From: Aurelia coerulea
Lineage: Eukaryota; Cnidaria; Scyphozoa; Semaeostomeae; Ulmaridae
NCBI GenBank assembly: GCA_039566865.1
Contig: CM076953.1
Span: 496,001 to 560,000, forward strand
DNA length: 64,000 nucleotides
Direction: 5' to 3'
Part shown: piece by piece, positions 39,201 through 64,000 of the stretch
Layout of the letters: each line of letters starts with the position of its first letter
How positions within the stretch are numbered: the stretch's first letter is position 1
Notes under the pieces: model-generated
Told to the model about the DNA's origin: nothing
Seen by the model: the letters and a program-made list of their open reading frames with translations, nothing else
Databases searched by the model: none
Program-made: the position numbers and the translations under genes

Positions 39201-40857
39201 TAGGTCCGAGGAAAGTATGTCACAAAAAGTATGTACTTTACAGAGGAACAAACTTTAGTCTGAAATTTCATAGTGCCCGCAAAGGGTCCTGGGAGTGCCC
39301 GCAAAGGGCCCTGGGAGTGCTCGCAAAGGACCCTCGGTGACGATGGCTCTTTAACTTGTTTATCGGATCATATGATCGGATGTGAGCCACACAGTGCAGG
39401 TAAATCTGCAAGTAAGGTGTCTTACTGCTGAAAAAGTACTCAAAATTACGACTTGCATATAAGGTAGCACCACCATTGTCACAACTCCACACAGCAGCTT
39501 ATCATTATTAAACTGGATTCCGTATTTTACACCGTCCAAAAATCCATATGGTCAGTCTTAGAAATGACCTAACTTGTTGGTATCCGCATGTTTCAAGGTT
39601 TCAAAAACATCAAAATGAGGAATCATTGAAGCAGTTGCGGTTTTTCTCGTTGTTGTGGTTTAGGCCCTACATGATACATTGCATGTGCTCTTGCCATAAA
39701 TGATGATGTAAGAATAAATCTACTGTTTATAATATTCATTTATGACGTAATGCTTCTAATTTGTATGGCTATTCAGAACGTTGATGAATCAATAATCAAT
39801 TAGCCTCATCATCAAACTGAGGCTATTATTCTTTTCTTCGATGGGTCATGACTAACAGCGATATAAAGGTACCAGCAGTTTATTATGAACTGAATGCGGA
39901 AAAACAAACTTCTTGAACACGTTGAATATATCTGGTTTGAAAAAGGATGATGTGTTTGAGAGGTTTTTTTGATAAGCTCGTCATAGGAGCCATTGACTAC
40001 ATAGTTGGTTACTTGAAATGCAGGCAGAATGCATCATACGAAAGGGGGGGGGGGCATTGATATGAGAGAGCAAACAGAGAGCTTTCCTTCTTTCTATGGG
40101 AAGAAATATGTGTTCTAAACATAATGATCTGAAACCTTTTCACAACCTAGCTTAATCCTTAGGATTGATGATACAGTTAACATGGTGTGTTTGGCCTAGA
40201 CAGAAATATTTCAAACCGTAATATTTAAAGATGTATTTTTAAGGATTATGCAGGGATTCTGGATTCTGGATCAAACTCTTTCTCGTTGTTGTTGGGTCGT
40301 TGAAACGAGAAAAATCGTTGTAAAAAATAGTAAAGTGTCAGGAGTAAGAAGATGTTTCAAAATGTTTGCCTTCGTGCAGCCTTAGCTATTTTGATATTCC
40401 GAAAGTTGAGTAGAATTAAAAATGCTCATTCGTCATTCCGTCTCTAGACTATCAACTTCGTATTTACTACAACTTTTAATACATGGGAAAACTTATAGTA
40501 CCCAAACTTTTTACGGCAATATAAATAGACAATAAAATGATAAAAGAATAAAATTTTCGGTGATTGTGTCTCTTTAAGCGTTCCATGTTTTATACTCCAA
40601 AGTCAAACTCATTGATAGCGGCAACAGTGGTTTGAGGTCAATGACTGGAGACCTGGTTGGAGATTCCCCGTGGCAGACCACAACAATACGGACCCAGACC
40701 TCTTTCTAGCACGTTAATGAATGCACGCTCTAAAGAACACATGTTTTTTGCTCGTTTTGAATACAGGTGATCAGTGAGTGTTATGATTGCATTGAGAAGA
40801 GTATTGAGAAGGATGTGAACCTGCATAAGGCAATCGAATAAGTATCATACAATTTCA
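36256..40857. other. Intergenic, no gene recognised
   Basis: Contains only small features: a perfect 18-bp inverted repeat CTACCCTGGGTACCAGAG (about 37953-37970 and 38011-38028); a repeated TCCGAGGAAAGTATGTC word (about 37100 and 39206); and C and G runs (38196, 40046). Open frames are short and featureless. Confidence 0.55.
39274..39340. repeat. Three tandem 22-bp units
   Basis: GTGCCCGCAAAGGGTCCTGG-type unit, three copies with few substitutions. Confidence 0.85.
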
Positions 40858-40859
40858 AT

Positions 40860-41520
40860 GAGCTAAATGTTGGAGTGATGTGCATTAGCTAACAAAAAGT
40901 GGACACAATTTGATGAACAAAGTTGGGAGAAATACGAAGAGATAGAAGTGCAAATTTACGAATAAAGTTGTAGAGTCTCGAGGAAATTCGATGGTATAGT
41001 TCTACTGAGGTAAGTTTCATGGCAACTTGAATACGCTGCAAGTCGTATAGCAATATGTATAAGGAATGGCAGGCACATGAAGTTTTATAGTGGTGGTTTA
41101 TTTTGGTAAATTTAAGTGAAGTACATTTTGGAGTGATGTGTATTAGGAAACAAAATACGAACAACATTTGATACACACAGTTGTGACAACTCGAAGAAAT
41201 AGAAACACAAATTTACCTAACAAAGTTGTAGAATTTAGCGCAAATCAGATGGTAGAGCATTTTTGCAGGGTTGATTTTGGTGAACTGACAACCATAATTT
41301 GAATCACAATACCAGAACGACATTTGACAAATAAACTCGTGGCAACCAAAGACTATTTACTAATAGTTTTATTTAGAAGAGCAAAGCTGAAAATAAGTCG
41401 CTAGTAAAGCATCATCATGCTATTTTCATGAATTAAAGGTTGTAAAGGGGTTGTAAATAATGTGAATTAGGAAAGGAAAGAATAGAATTAGACAAATAAA
41501 CGTTGTAGCAAGTTAAGGTA
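40860..41520. repeat. Old tandem repeat, period about 240 bp
   Basis: GGAGTGATGTGTATTAG, AAATTTAC..A.AAAGTTGTAGA and TTTGGTGAA/TTTGGTAAA words recur about 240 bp apart in at least two, possibly three, diverged units. Confidence 0.5.
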
Positions 41521-41965
41521 AAAAGTTTCTGATTTGGGGGCTTTGGTTTGAAGCTGAAGATTAATTTGATATCGAGAAAGAGTTCAATGTAAGAGGTTAG
41601 TATGATCAATCAAATTAAGAAAAAACTAGAATTTGGAAGTGGGTGGTAGGTTTCAAGTAAGTTCATGTATCTTGAGTTGATTGTTAGTAAGCTTTGGGGA
41701 TTTGGTGAGTATCTTGACTTTTTGCAGTCTTACTGCAAGATCAACAAAACTGCACGCTTAGATAGAACTTAATGCTTGCAAAACTGCACAAGATAATGAA
41801 TTGTGGGAAGATCGGCAAAACGTTGACACATCCAACGAAGCAAAAGAAAGGGGGGATATTACAGGATGGAGAGCTGCTTAACTGGAATGGTCGTTTTACA
41901 AAAGCACTGCATTGGAAGCAGAAAACGTTACACGTTTGCAAAAAAGTTTTGAAGATTAATTAGAT

Positions 41966-42007
41966 GCGACACGCACACGCACACGCACACGCACACGCAC
42001 ACGCACA
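41966..42007. repeat. (CACACG)n microsatellite
   Basis: About six to seven copies of CACACG. Confidence 0.9.
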
Positions 42008-45000
42008 GTCTCGAATACTTGCAATTTGTTCGATTCAGATTTTGAGCTGGTGTATTTCCGCATTTGGAAATAAGTTGATGAAATTATTTTCCTTTACACG
42101 TTAAAAACATGTTAATTTCCCTTGCTAACTTAGTTGATATTTTGTGATTCACACACTTAAAATTGATCAAAACCTTTTTGTTTTCAGCATTTTCTCAAGC
42201 AAAGAAAAAATATCTTGGGCACCAAATAATGAGCATTTTGATATTGGGATAGGAATGAGAACATGCGTATCATTATTCAAAGGGCGTTGATAGGAGGCAA
42301 AACGATTTTCTTGAGAGCAGGGGGACTTGAGGGAACAGGGCACAAACGTAAAACGAGCTTTGTCAGTCATTACCACTCTTCTCCATTTGGTACACTCTCT
42401 ATTTAAATTCATCTGTTTATAAATCAATTTCTTACAAACACGACAAAAGTAAAACCGGCCTAAATTAACCATAGCCATATATTGTTTTCCGTGAGATTGT
42501 TACAGATCCATATATTGTTTACCATGAGCTCGTAAAATCTTCAAGGAAGCCTTTAAATTCTATTATGGAATTAGAGACAGGGCCAATTTAATTCTGGATT
42601 AAACTACTATGAATATTGTTAGATGTTTTAGAAATGTGCTTATCTTGGGAAGCGAACTATTTTGAATTTTGAAACTGTAAATCAATGGATAAAGTACATC
42701 ATTGCAATGATGCATAGCCATGGTTTAAATGTTCAAGTAAAATCGGACAGATAATGTTACCATAGGATTCGATACTTTTGATTGACACCCCCCAGAACAA
42801 AGCCATAAGCGATTGCAGACAAAGGACTTGGTCAGGGTTAAAACTGTGCCCAGGGCATTTCAATTCTTTTTGTTCGGAAGCCGAATGGTAGGCGATTCAA
42901 TTCTCGTATTTTTTGGGTATAATCAAAACACTTATTGCTCAGCCTCTGACTCAATGAAATGGAATGCCTGACGCAGAATATCTTACTTCAATGTATGTTC
43001 ATGCTCATTCTTAAAAACAATTTTTAGCATGCACAACGAGTGAGCAAGCTACCTGGGTTTCAGAGCAACTTTTGCGGCTTGTTTTGTTTCGGTTTATGAC
43101 TTGACCAACTGAACACACAATTCCTTTTGTCCCTTTGTCTGCAATCACAAATCGCTTTGTTCTTACGTTGTAATTACTATCAAGATTCATAATAATCATC
43201 ATTACAACAATCATGGTTTGTTTAGGGGCATCAGTAAAGTAAATTCGCAATATTTTCCGATTTTCGGACCCACTTGTACACTTTTCAAATACTGAAGATA
43301 GGTGATGTCATTCAAACAAAGTTTCTGCTCTGCCAGATCGTCAGATAAACTTACTCCATTCGTCCCAATGTTTTCACTCAATTCTTAAAATTACGAAATA
43401 CGCATATTGTTATTGTAATATCTAAGTTCAACACGTTGCTGTTGTTGACTGGGACTCTTTTCAGATTACATCAATAGGTGACGTCATTCCTCCGGTCATC
43501 ACTTGTGCAGCAAAAAAACTGACTCACTGCCCTGGAAGATTTCTCGTAGATTCTATCCCACATCATTGAAATGAAATCCTAAATCAGTCTGCAGTCTCAG
43601 TAGTGTTTCCGTCTGCAGAGACGTCTCTGCTTATTGTACGATCGCAGATGGCATTAAAATTTTATGGCCTACGTAATGAGGTTGATTTACTAATTACTGG
43701 TGACAAATGCAATGAAAACAATGAACCTATTGTCTGCAGGAACTATTGAGTAGAATTTATTGTTATTATGTTCATTGCAGCACGTTTGTTTATTCACATC
43801 ATTTGTTTATCATAATTTGCTCGTTAATTTGTCACACCATTTTAGATAACGAGAGTTGCAGTGCAGTGGACACAGAACAAAACGAATCATCCAAAACCAC
43901 GATCGCTTATCAGCAATCCCAAATTATAACAAAGAGATAGTGACATGGTACATTGAATCATTTGAATCATTGGTGGTAATCGTTTGAATCATTGATTCAC
44001 AAAGAGAAAAGAAGGTAAGTAAATATTCTTTGAAAGATTGCTTGTTTCTCGTTTGCTTTGTACTGTCCTGGATTCCTTCACCCCTCTCAGCGCGCCCTAT
44101 TCTAAAAGCGTTAAAGGGAGTTTGCAATGGTAAATAAGCTTCTTTGGTACACCTTTGGCTATACATTGCTCATGGCACGCATGCAACGTCGATTTGAATG
44201 AGATGTTTTTAGATTTGTCTGCTCTTTGCAAATGCAAGTGTTGAACCTTGTACAAACCCTTTAAAGATTTAAAGACACACGACTAACTATGAAGCTTCGT
44301 GGTGCAAGAGTCGACTGCGATATGAAGATCTTCTCTGGCTTACAGTCTGTTTGTTGGCCCTGATGCAGAAATGCCCCACCCCACATGAAAGGAGCGATTA
44401 TAGAATGCAGGTCCTTTCAGGGCCCACTCATTAAATGAATAGAAAACATCACAATGGGACCTTGGATTCTATAATCAGGCAAACAAGGAAGCAATCTGTC
44501 ACATTTCATTTTATCCACTTGGAAACTACGGGGAAGCTGTTCTTTTACTTTGAATTTCCAACTTAAAAATAATGGAGAAATGATGATATTTTCTTGATGT
44601 GAGGGCCTTTTTGGAGCAGCAGTTTGTTAGACCTACCGTGCCCCTCCCAAGTTTATTTAGAACGTACGTGCCCTTCGAATGTTTTGTTGAATGTTGGAAA
44701 CTCAAATTCGATCTCAACTATTTGGATTTCGAACAATGACGAGATAAAACCGTGTGTTCCTAACCTCAAATTTTGCAAAGTACAAAGGCCTATTGTTCTC
44801 GATCCACCCCTGAGAACAGATTAACAGTCACATTAAATTTGATAAGGAAATTGAACGTTAATTTCGAACAGGCTATTAACCTTATTTTTATGAATTTTAA
44901 ACAAGTAGCTATAATTACCTCCTACGCGCCCCTCCTAATTGCTTTACTGCAGGAATGTACCTTGATGAGATCATTGATGGCAATTAAGACAGCTCCCATA

Positions 45001-45217
45001 ATACCATAAGCTAAGCTATAGGATCATAAGGCTAGGCTAAGAAGCTAGCGAAGAGAACAAAAGACGACCAAACCAACCCATTTAACATCTTAAAAATCCA
45101 ATTTCCTTTCGATCCTAGTCCCCCACCAGAGGTCAACGTTAGATTTGTTAATCGGCTCGATTAAAAGCACCGAAATTTGCGAAACTTTAGAGCCCGTTTA
45201 CACTATGCCAGTATGAC
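42008..45217. other. Intergenic, no gene recognised
   Basis: A minus-strand frame at 42167-42478 begins with an ATG and has one CxxC pair (FCRVCKKL), but no known domain or splice context. Nothing else stands out. Confidence 0.5.
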
Positions 45218-45232
45218 TAGCCTGCGTGCAGA

Positions 45233-45471
45233 TAGCCTACGCGTAGACCCATTATCCCAAAGGAGGAAAGGGTCTACGAAACAAAGAGCAAAGGCTTGCT
45301 ACTGAGGTTTCTAGATTTCTGGAAACTTAATTTATGCAGCCTTTGTTTCAACCATAGAAATATTTCTTTTCTATGGTTTCAACGCGTTTCACACATCATT
45401 TGAAAAGGGGATTAGAATGATTAATTGGACAGCCTTTCCTCCTTTGGGATAATGGGTCTACGCGTAGGCTA
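45233..45471. mobile_element. Mutator-like MITE inserted in a relic of a related element
   Basis: The terminal repeats are TAGCCTACGCGTAGACCCAT and its inverse ...CGCGTAGGCTA, with inner CCCAAAGGAGGAAAGG/CCTTTCCTCCTTTGGG. The 9-bp duplication GCGTGCAGA is at 45224-45232 and 45472-45480. The target reads TAGCCTGCGTGCAGACC, the terminus of the 29324 family. Confidence 0.85.
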
Positions 45472-45480
45472 GCGTGCAGA

Positions 45481-48400
45481 CCGTCGCGCGAACATTTTTT
45501 GCGTGAGGTATGACCCGAATGCGGCAAAAAACTGCGCTATATTGGTTTTTTGGTTCAAACGAATTCGTGCAGTTTCCAACGTGCACCTTAAGCTCCTTAA
45601 ACTTGAAGTTATTTTGGTCCTTTTTACGGCGTCGTAAGCTACCAATTTTGATACTGCATGGGTAGTAGTTTATTAGCAGCTTGTTGGGCTCGTTATGTTG
45701 ACATTTTGGCTACCCAGCACATGAAGTGAGTCCACTAGCTTTCTATGATATGATATGGTTATTTTAGAAATCCTTTTGAATATGGTTCTGATAGTTCTTC
45801 TTAATGTGGTACAGGGATAAAAAATTAACATGAAAAATATGGTCTCTCGTCAGCATATCGTCACAATTGCAGCTGACTGGTTTGATCGCTCGATTCATTT
45901 CAGGCGAAAGGATCACGGTTGATAATTTTCTATCAGTGAGAGCATGACTATGGTGAGAGCTTTGCCTTTTTGCAAGTACCGGCAAGTTGGGAGGAGGCCG
46001 CCTTTATGAAATGAAACAGCGTGAGGAAGCGATGTTTCAATGTTTATACGTTCTCATGGCAACGAACGTTTATAAACGAACAAAACTCAGTTTTTATTGT
46101 TGTTGTTATTGTTGTTCCAAAACGTGACTGGAGAGTAACCAACGAAGAGCTTTTCAAGATTAGAATTAAAAATTTATGAAAGAATTTAGGCACAGGCGGC
46201 GCCATGAAATAGTGCAGTTTGCTGTCGGTTTCGTATGTATTTCTGCACGGTAACCATATATGCGTGGCTGACACTCAAAAGCAATTCTGTACAACAACAC
46301 CGGGTTGAAGGCAACTCAGTTTCTTTGTTTGTTTGTTCCTATAGCTACCATGTTGCCGTTTTGTGATAGTACAGTACTGTCAAAGATAAACGTATGCCCC
46401 ACGTATGCATAAACTGTATCTTGGTATGTGAAGTTGCAGCTTTTAGCGCAAAGACAGCATTTGGATTGTAGAAGTCGTGGCCCATGAAAATAGCAAATGG
46501 CGACAACAAAGCCCATCCAACTGATGGCATGTGCAAAGCATGATGGTTAATGCAAAGCATGCTGGTTAAAACAGACCCCTTAAAAATTTCATGTTTTGCA
46601 TGGCAAGCGTAATGCTGTCAGCATCCTTCAATAAAAATATTGCAAGATACACAGAAAAGTTACATGAAAGGTTGCAAGCAAGATTTCCCCTGGTAACCCC
46701 AACCATTTATTTTGACGACTAAAAGTCCCAGAAACAATCCTCAATCTGACGTCGTCGCAAATGCGCCTCAAAACAGATTTATGTAAAAAGACGAGTCTTG
46801 TGACAGCAAAAGCAAAAAATGATTGAAAATCGCCACAAGCTACGTGGATTCTTTCCCCATTCTTTCTCAAAGCCTCAACTTCTTCAAGACATTTCAATCG
46901 TGAAAAGATTCTCGCTGAGGTTGTTTACGTCATAGCCTCTTTTCCAATAAATAATTCACGATAACACGGTCTGAGTCAATAAACACGCGAATGCCTTGTA
47001 GTCAAATCGTGCATTCGTGATCGCGTGTTATTCACTGTTGCACTTTATCTGAGCCTAAAGATCAAAATGTGCCGTGCAGGTGGACTATATGGAATAATTC
47101 TTCAAAATTCAACAGATTTTAACATGTAGCTCTTTATTTTCAAGAGATGATCACCTTGTTTTTGTCTTCATTTCGCTCCTTTTAGACCTAAATCAATCAT
47201 GAAATGGCTTTCCGTGTCCTTGATCACGATTATTCCTTCTTTCTTCCTTTCAGGTCCCATGTCTGCTCATTCTTGAGCCCTAGATTTTCAGATTTTCCGC
47301 TTTAAATCGAAGCATAGTCCATTCAAAACCATTCAAGATAGATTCCCAAAAGATGGTTGATGGAGGATATGGGGTTGCATACAGAAGAGAAGGTTATATA
47401 TGGGCAGGATAATAAGAGAAAAGCGCACTTCAACAAGAGTCTGAGATGCTTTTGAGAGATGGGAATGGAGTAGATTCTCTAATATGTTAGATATGAAAAC
47501 CGACAGATCCCAAGAAAGTTGGAATATTTAGATGGGGTTTGAATAAAGGCTGTTTTTGTTAGGTCTTCACAGAAGAAGGATACCAAAAGGCTGTATTTAA
47601 ATCTTGAGAACTTTGTCACATATCAGAGATGAAATAGGAGGTCTAAGACTCACTACAAAGTCCCAGTCATCGATCTTCACAACAACAGCAACATTTGTTT
47701 TCCACTTCTAATTGAGTTGAATTATTGAGCGAAAATCAGTCTATCAATAACAATAACTACGATGATGTAGTCAGTCTACGAGCTCCTGTTAATAGTGGCT
47801 GTAACAAAGAGACTGCATTGACTGAATTGAGGTGAATTAAGCTGTTGCAAGGCTAGAATTGAATTGACAATAGCCTCTGAGCACTTGTTCATAACAAAAA
47901 CAGCTGACAAGGGCGTAATCTTGTATCTCCTTTGGGCAAATATTTGCAAAAGTGGCGACCAGTTTTAAGTTTGCAATACATCACTCTGAAATCCTATTTC
48001 CAGAAAGATTGGAAATGTCCTTAGGCAACAATTTTCTAGCGTTTGATTAGATAATTAATGAGCATAGAACCAGCAATGCATTGAGCCTCATTAAAACCCT
48101 TTCCAGCTGAAGCAAAATGGTGAAATATGACAGTTAATCTCCCCCGTAATTCTTAACTCGATTTCGGTTATATTTCTAACTAAATGGATCAGTATGTCTT
48201 ATGAATGATTGATATTTCAAAAGCTGCACCTGTCTTGCCATCGTCTTATTTCTTCTACTTTCATTCCCCGTCACCGTTTTATTTATAAAATAACATATAA
48301 AGAACTGCAGGCGCCCAGGCAGTGTATTGTTAGTGCCACATGGTGCCGCGTTCTAAGATCATTTGCAACTTTGCCGTTAATGAAACTGTTTTATAATCTA

Positions 48401-49231
48401 GACTGCTAACTGAGCTTGAGTCTGCATTAAAAACAAAGCATATTATGCAAGAGAGAAAATTCCTTCAAAATCCTTCAGATCTCCATCAATGCACATACGC
48501 ATCAGCAATGAATGGAGATGGAATCCTGCATAACGACTTGAATATAAGTTTTAACGTCATGCTACTTTAAGGCCTAAGGCTGTGAACTTGTTCCTGGTTG
48601 TGGCCCTGGCTGTAGAAGAAAGCACTTTAGGATTGGATTCAAATTTCTTCTGCATTCTTAAAGAGGGGTAATACGGTTGTCTTGTTGTCAAAGAACACCA
48701 TTGACCCATTGATTGACTCAAGCCCACCTCAAATCTCAAGACGCCAAGTTGAAGCCTATCCTAAGCGATTGTGTAAACTTATAGCTCCTCCACAGCAGCC
48801 ATATAAACACAGCACAACGTTGTTAAGAGACCCTGGAGAACAGAATCATCCACATACCCTCAACAACATCATGTCTTGAACTAGATAAGAAGGCATATGT
48901 GATTGAAAATTTCAAATGCTTTAGGTTTTGTGTTGTTGCTTTGATAACTGAAAATCAAATAGTTAATCGTCATTCAATACCATTCTTATTATCAATATAG
49001 TATCATCTCTGTTCAAGGTACAATTATTTTATTTTGAATAGTTATATTATAGCAACATCGTACGACACGCATACAAAAAGATTGTTTCTGCTAGTATCAT
49101 CTACATATATTAAACATCACATCTAAGGTGAGATGAAAGGGCATCTGTTTCTATGCTTTTAGTTTTGTGGTTTTATTTATCTTTTTTAAGTTGATAGGTG
49201 AAAACACGGGCGATCCCGTTCTTCAGTCAAA
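45481..49231. other. Intergenic, no gene recognised
   Basis: No splice-supported exon, transposon end or RNA gene seen. Partial hairpins occur near 46960-47040 (AACACGCGA words on both strands). Confidence 0.5.
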
Positions 49232-63344
<14,113 letters not shown>

Positions 63345-63661
63345 GTGAGATATTTCTTGAATTTATCCTTTTCAAAATTATGTAGTTTTTGCAGAAATGC
63401 TCTAAACTGAATGGCTTGCAAAAGACTTTAGTCATTAGTGACTTCGCTATAATCCTACCGCTGGACTTTTCAGAAATCGTCAATGATTTTCTTCGAAATT
63501 ACAGCATATTTTCGCGGTAGTTCAAATCCTCAAATCAGTTGAAATGTATTATATGCTGTCATTTCGAAAATTGCTGAAGATTTCTGAAAGTGCGATGGTA
63601 AAATTATAGAAAAGTAGCGAAAGTTTCTTTCAAGCTATTAAGTTCACAGAAATATGTAATA

Positions 63662-64000
63662 GAATTTTATACCAAGCAACCATTTTAAAGATTTGCAACC
63701 TATGCTGTTCCCAAGTAACAAAGTAGCTTCCAATGACCAATTACATTGATATCGTATACGATGTGATATCGTATACGATGAATGGACAGTCTGCTTCATT
63801 TGTGTTTGTCTGACACTGGGCACCACCTGTTTTTTCATCGAATGTCATAGGATTTTACACCAACCAACCATTTTAAAAATTTGCAACCTATGCTGTTCCC
63901 AAGTAACAAAGTAGCTTCCAATGACCAATTACATTGTGATATCGTATACGATGAATGGACAGTCTGCTTCATTTGTGTTTGTCTGACACTGGGCACCACC
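63662..64000. repeat. Tandem repeat, period about 187 bp, runs off the right edge
   Basis: Two copies share AACCATTTTAAA, GCAACCTATGCTGTTCCCAA and GTCTGACACTGGGCACCACC. The second copy is cut by the window end. The first copy has a doubled GATATCGTATACGATG segment. Confidence 0.9.

Noticed and set aside
42167..42478. 103-residue minus-strand frame with one CxxC pair, possible zinc finger
   Set aside because: Only one pair of cysteines, no spacing typical of a finger, no splice sites or homology recognised.

Overview
This window is animal (metazoan) genomic DNA. It is AT-rich, with short exons in long introns, GT-AG splice sites, no bacterial operons, and many MITEs (short non-autonomous DNA transposons) and broken non-LTR retrotransposons. 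An extracellular REJ/polycystin-type protein with CGVC-type cysteine repeats, together with coral-like repeat ends (for example the G-rich terminus at 53.2-53.5 kb), points to a cnidarian, probably an anthozoan. That placement is inference. No rRNA, tRNA, CRISPR array or virus was seen.

Left half (0.45-36.1 kb), minus strand: one large gene whose 3' end lies beyond the left edge. By matching splice sites and reading phase by eye I assembled 20 coding exons (5513 nt, 1837 codons, no stop). The order is: signal peptide, about 560 residues encoded by small cysteine-bearing exons, a large exon with cadherin-like and G-x-W modules, CGVC-type cysteine repeats, two IPT/TIG-like domains, then an REJ region that runs off the window. 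Its introns hold three partial LINEs (3.99-4.94, 10.86-12.66 and 14.34-16.4 kb), mariner-like MITEs with TA duplications, hairpin MITEs, and one MITE inserted into a copy of itself.

Middle (36.2-49.2 kb): no gene recognised. It holds short tandem repeats, small inverted repeats and a MITE with a 9-bp target duplication. It separates the minus-strand gene from a divergent plus-strand gene.

Right (49.2-63.3 kb), plus strand: four phase-compatible exons of a gene for a charged, largely coiled-coil protein (about 550-571 residues seen, continuing past the last exon). A BAR-like helical core is possible but unproven. Its introns carry a perfect 42-bp palindrome, two hAT-like MITEs, and a 4.5-kb foldback element (56859-61389) whose arms are tandem arrays. 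Inside that element three further transposons are nested, each with its own target duplication. A (GAT)55 microsatellite precedes the last exon, and a tandem repeat runs off the right edge.
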